Assembly: GCA_017450945.1 (NCBI GenBank)
Contig: JAFSSP010000012.1
Location: forward strand, 1-63,163
Length of the DNA: 63,163 nt
Source: Clostridia bacterium
Lineage (GTDB): Bacteria; Bacillota; Clostridia; Oscillospirales; CAG-272
Reading direction: 5' to 3'
A program made the position numbers and the translations under genes. Below are positions 61,373-63,163 of the stretch, piece after piece. The notes below the pieces were generated by a model. The model ran no database searches. It had not been told where the DNA came from and was given only the letters and a program-made list of their open reading frames with translations. How positions within the stretch are numbered: the first letter of the stretch is position 1; each line of letters starts with the position of its first letter.

Positions 61373-61380
61373 CATATATT

Positions 61381-61457
61381 TGGCGTGCCTTGAGGGATTC
61401 GAACCCCCGACCTACTGCTTAGAAGGCAGTTGCTCTATCCTGCTGAGCTAAAGGCAC
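61381..61457 (-). tRNA. tRNA-Arg (TCT)
   Basis: A 77-base cloverleaf on the minus strand. Anticodon TCT (61421-61423) reads AGA/AGG; acceptor GTGCCTT pairs with AAGGCAC, and GCCA ends the molecule. The T-loop is GGTTCGAATCC. Confidence 0.95.
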
Positions 61458-61472
61458 AACTGTTACAGAGAA

Positions 61473-61499
61473 TTTTGCTTCCCAATTTGGGAAGCAAAA
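61473..61499. repeat. Palindrome between tRNA-Arg and tRNA-Gly
   Basis: TTTTGCTTCCC pairs perfectly with GGGAAGCAAAA around AATTT. No T-run follows the stem on the minus strand, so a processing element is likelier than a terminator. Confidence 0.65.
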
Positions 61500-61507
61500 C
61501 CTCTTTA

Positions 61508-61581
<74 letters not shown>

Positions 61582-61592
61582 GCAACGTGGTT

Positions 61593-61621
61593 ATTATAAC
61601 ACACCGATTTTGCTTTGTCAA
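61593..61621 (-). promoter_or_regulatory. tRNA operon promoter
   Basis: TTGACA (61616-61621), 17 bases, TATAAT (61593-61598): perfect consensus, directly ahead of tRNA-Gly. Confidence 0.92.
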
Positions 61622-61644
61622 GAGCAATTCGGATATTTTTTTAC

Positions 61645-61682
61645 CCTGTTCGGGAGAGCCTTTTGCCCTCCCGAACAGGGGT
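61645..61682 (-). terminator. Hairpin after CobW/TIGR03943-like gene
   Basis: CCCTGTTCGGGAG pairs with CTCCCGAACAGGG around an 11-base loop. On the minus strand the stem is followed by GTAAAAAAA, so it has no T-run and may be a weak terminator or 3' end protector. Confidence 0.5.
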
Positions 61683-61692
61683 TTTGCAAGGT

Positions 61693-62637
61693 TTAATAAA
61701 AGGTTGCCACTTCCTGCACCGGTTTGACGGCGAAGGAGGAGGACTTGACGTAAATGACCGGTCCTTCGCCGCGGTAGAGCTTATGTTTTTCGAGTTTGAC
61801 CTCGCCGGTGACGGTGATCCAGTCGCCGGTTTTGGCCGAAAATTCCTCTTTGCAAATGCAAACCAGCGGGTGGAAGGCGATGTCGGCCTCGCAACAGGTC
61901 ATAACGTGCCGACCGGCCAAAAATCCGTTTTTGCCGAGCAGATTATCGCGCGCAACGAGCCCCTTGAAGCGGATGGTCTTGCCGGCGTATTTTTGCATAT
62001 CCTCGGAAAGATCGCGGTAAAAGACGGCATAATCGGCGTCGGCGATCTCCACCACGGGGGCATCGAGATCAAACGGAAGCGGGTCTTCAATGTCGTCGTA
62101 TTCAACGTGGCCATCCGGGTAGTCGTAGGTGATGGTGATACGGCGCGAGATGCCGCGCACAACCTTGTGGACTTCCTCTTTGTCAATATTTGCCGGCGTG
62201 CGGTTGAGGACGATCATCTCGGCATTGAGCAGTTTGTCCACCATGAGCTGGCGCATATTGGTGTTATAGGAAAGAAAGGTGTTTGCGTCGGCAAAAAGCA
62301 TTTCCTGATAGAGCGTCCAATCGTCCGGCATGTTGACATAGAGGTTGTTGAGATTCCACATGCCGTTGTACTCGATGATCACACGGTCGAGCTTATGCTG
62401 TTTGGAAAGTCTTGTCAGATTCTCTTTGTTGATGTCGCTCTCGTTCTCAATTTTTTCGAGATAGACATTCTTTCCCCAAAAGCGGGAGGGATCGTACTCC
62501 TCTTCCCCATCCTCGCACTGCAGAAGCAGAGTCTTTTCACCGGAATTGAAGCGCTCGTCCTCCATGGATTCCTGGATGATGTGCGTTTTGCCGCCGTCCA
62601 GAAAGCCTGTAAACAGGTAAACAGGTAGTTTTGCCAT
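61693..62637 (-). CDS. CobW-like GTPase domain fused to TIGR03943-like domain
   Basis: A 314-residue protein. Residues 1-185 look like a reduced CobW/G3E GTPase: P-loop GFLDGGKT (11-18), IIEYNGMWN where CobW proteins have their IExxG motif, and NRTP (144-147) in place of the NKxD guanine motif. Residues about 195-314 resemble the TIGR03943/YcgQ domain: RFKGLVARDN, FLAGRHVMTCCEADIAFHPLVCICKE (key CC and C residues), GDWITVTGEV. Both families are linked to zinc supply in Bacillota. A 9-base gap joins it to the upstream CobW gene; AAGGAG precedes the ATG. Confidence 0.82.
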   Translation of the reverse strand: MAKLPVYLFTGFLDGGKTHIIQESMEDERFNSGEKTLLLQCEDGEEEYDPSRFWGKNVYLEKIENESDINKENLTRLSKQHKLDRVIIEYNGMWNLNNLYVNMPDDWTLYQEMLFADANTFLSYNTNMRQLMVDKLLNAEMIVLNRTPANIDKEEVHKVVRGISRRITITYDYPDGHVEYDDIEDPLPFDLDAPVVEIADADYAVFYRDLSEDMQKYAGKTIRFKGLVARDNLLGKNGFLAGRHVMTCCEADIAFHPLVCICKEEFSAKTGDWITVTGEVKLEKHKLYRGEGPVIYVKSSSFAVKPVQEVATFY

Positions 62638-62646
62638 AGTTGCTCC

Positions 62647-63163
62647 TTAAATGTCGAAGAGTTTTTCAAGCGCTTCTTCGTCGAGTTTTGAGCCGATCAC
62701 GCAGAGGCGGCCGATAATGCCGGCACTGCCCGAGCGGATATCCGGCTCGCCGGGAACATAGTCAAAGTGGATCCAGGATCCGTCGGTCGATTCCACAATG
62801 CCCTTGGCGCGCAGAACCGCGCCGTAGGTGTGCTCGTCGAGCAGAGCCTCGAGGATGCCCTCCAGCTCCTCTTTGGAGAACTTTTTGGTGGTTTCCCTGC
62901 CCCAGCTGACAAACACTTCGTCGGCGTGGTGGTGATGATGGTGATGGTGAGGGTGATGCTCATGCTCGTCCTCATCGTCATCGTGGTCATCGTGATGATG
63001 GTGGCAGGCGCAGTTCGGGTCGTCGCACTCGTCGTCATCGTCATCATCGTCGTCGTGATCGTGATGATGATGGTGATGATGGTGTTCATGCTCATCCTCA
63101 TCGTCGTGGTGGTGATGGCATTCGCAGTCTGGATCGTCGCACTCGTCGTCATCGTGGTCTTCG
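62647..63163 (-). CDS. CobW-family metallochaperone, 3' part with His/Asp/Cys-rich tandem repeat (partial)
   Basis: The frame is open from the stop at 62647 to the right edge, so the N-terminal GTPase domain is outside the window. The last 90 residues are the CobW C-terminal domain (ADEVFVSWGRET, AVLRAKGIVE, HFDYVPGEP, GRLCVIGSKLDEEALEKLF). Before it are about 82 residues holding 31 His, 28 Asp, 11 Glu and 6 Cys. They form two copies of a unit with ECDDPxCxC, HHHH, an acidic block and a run of five to eight His. This fits a zinc-binding insertion of a ZNG1-like chaperone. Confidence 0.88.
   Translation of the reverse strand, partial: EDHDDDECDDPDCECHHHHDDEDEHEHHHHHHHHDHDDDDDDDDECDDPNCACHHHHDDHDDDEDEHEHHPHHHHHHHHADEVFVSWGRETTKKFSKEELEGILEALLDEHTYGAVLRAKGIVESTDGSWIHFDYVPGEPDIRSGSAGIIGRLCVIGSKLDEEALEKLFDI

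Noticed and set aside
60893-61375. Open frames on both strands across 60.9-61.4 kb
   Set aside because: They run through the YgiQ 3' end, a terminator, and tRNA-His; their sequence is translated tRNA and hairpin.
62920-63160. CRISPR or noncoding tandem repeat at the right edge
   Set aside because: The repeat is an in-frame coding stretch of His, Asp and Cys that continues into a CobW C-terminal domain; unit structure is not that of spacers.

Overview
The window looks like chromosome of a low- to mid-GC Bacillota, most likely an uncultured anaerobic, gut-type Clostridia. Support comes from SpoVG, the YfmF/YfmH M16 pair, RicT beside holB, TrmK beside Nif3, single-chain glycyl-tRNA synthetase, NSS and AEC transporters, a 2[4Fe-4S] ferredoxin and consensus sigma-A promoters (TTGACA-17-TATAAT). 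The order cannot be fixed from the sequence. No phage, transposase, integrase or CRISPR array was seen.

Layout. Positions 1-250 hold the promoter and leader of an rRNA operon whose 16S gene begins at the left edge and runs out of the window on the minus strand. From 0.35 to 9.6 kb are minus-strand housekeeping genes (glyQS, folD, lgt, yfmH, yfmF, a lipoprotein, queA) and plus-strand dapA. From 9.6 to 21.5 kb come a metallo-beta-lactamase-fold lipoprotein, a HAD-TldD-TldE operon, a DUF1015 gene, an NSS transporter, a small lipoprotein, a split Zn/Cd efflux operon with its operator, and secG. From 21.5 to 39.5 kb are murC, spoVG, a YfcE-like phosphoesterase, three small conserved-looking genes, a VanZ-phosphoesterase fusion, Mrp, a short pyrophosphatase, gpmI, a family 4 uracil-DNA glycosylase, an AEC transporter, an epimerase, an unrecognised membrane-protein pair (311 and 1212 residues), malQ and an aspartate kinase.

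From 54.1 down to 39.5 kb nearly every gene is on the minus strand and closely packed. Core RNA and metal genes (trmK, nif3, a phosphoesterase, rlmD) lead into an accessory run of five single or double GNAT proteins plus a hydrolase-GNAT fusion, three methyltransferases (one fused to a free methionine-R-sulfoxide reductase), a Vat/CatB-like acetyltransferase, a CDP-alcohol phosphatidyltransferase, a VOC protein, a PAS protein, an XRE regulator and a PAP2 phosphatase. It reads as a store of small-molecule-modifying enzymes, with an AT-rich patch around 48.7-50.6 kb that suggests recent gain.

From 54.6 to 61 kb the plus strand carries holB, ricT, a ferredoxin, trmN6, a small membrane protein, a TtcA-like protein and YgiQ. 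A minus-strand tRNA operon (Gly-TCC, Arg-TCT, His-GTG) follows, ending in a perfect 28-bp inverted repeat that includes the tRNA-His 3' end. The right edge holds two CobW-family genes, one with a two-copy His/Asp/Cys metal-binding repeat, pointing to zinc handling.

The best candidates for undescribed biology are the 311/1212-residue membrane pair, the methyltransferase-fRMsr and VanZ-phosphoesterase fusions, and the transferase-rich operon as a whole.
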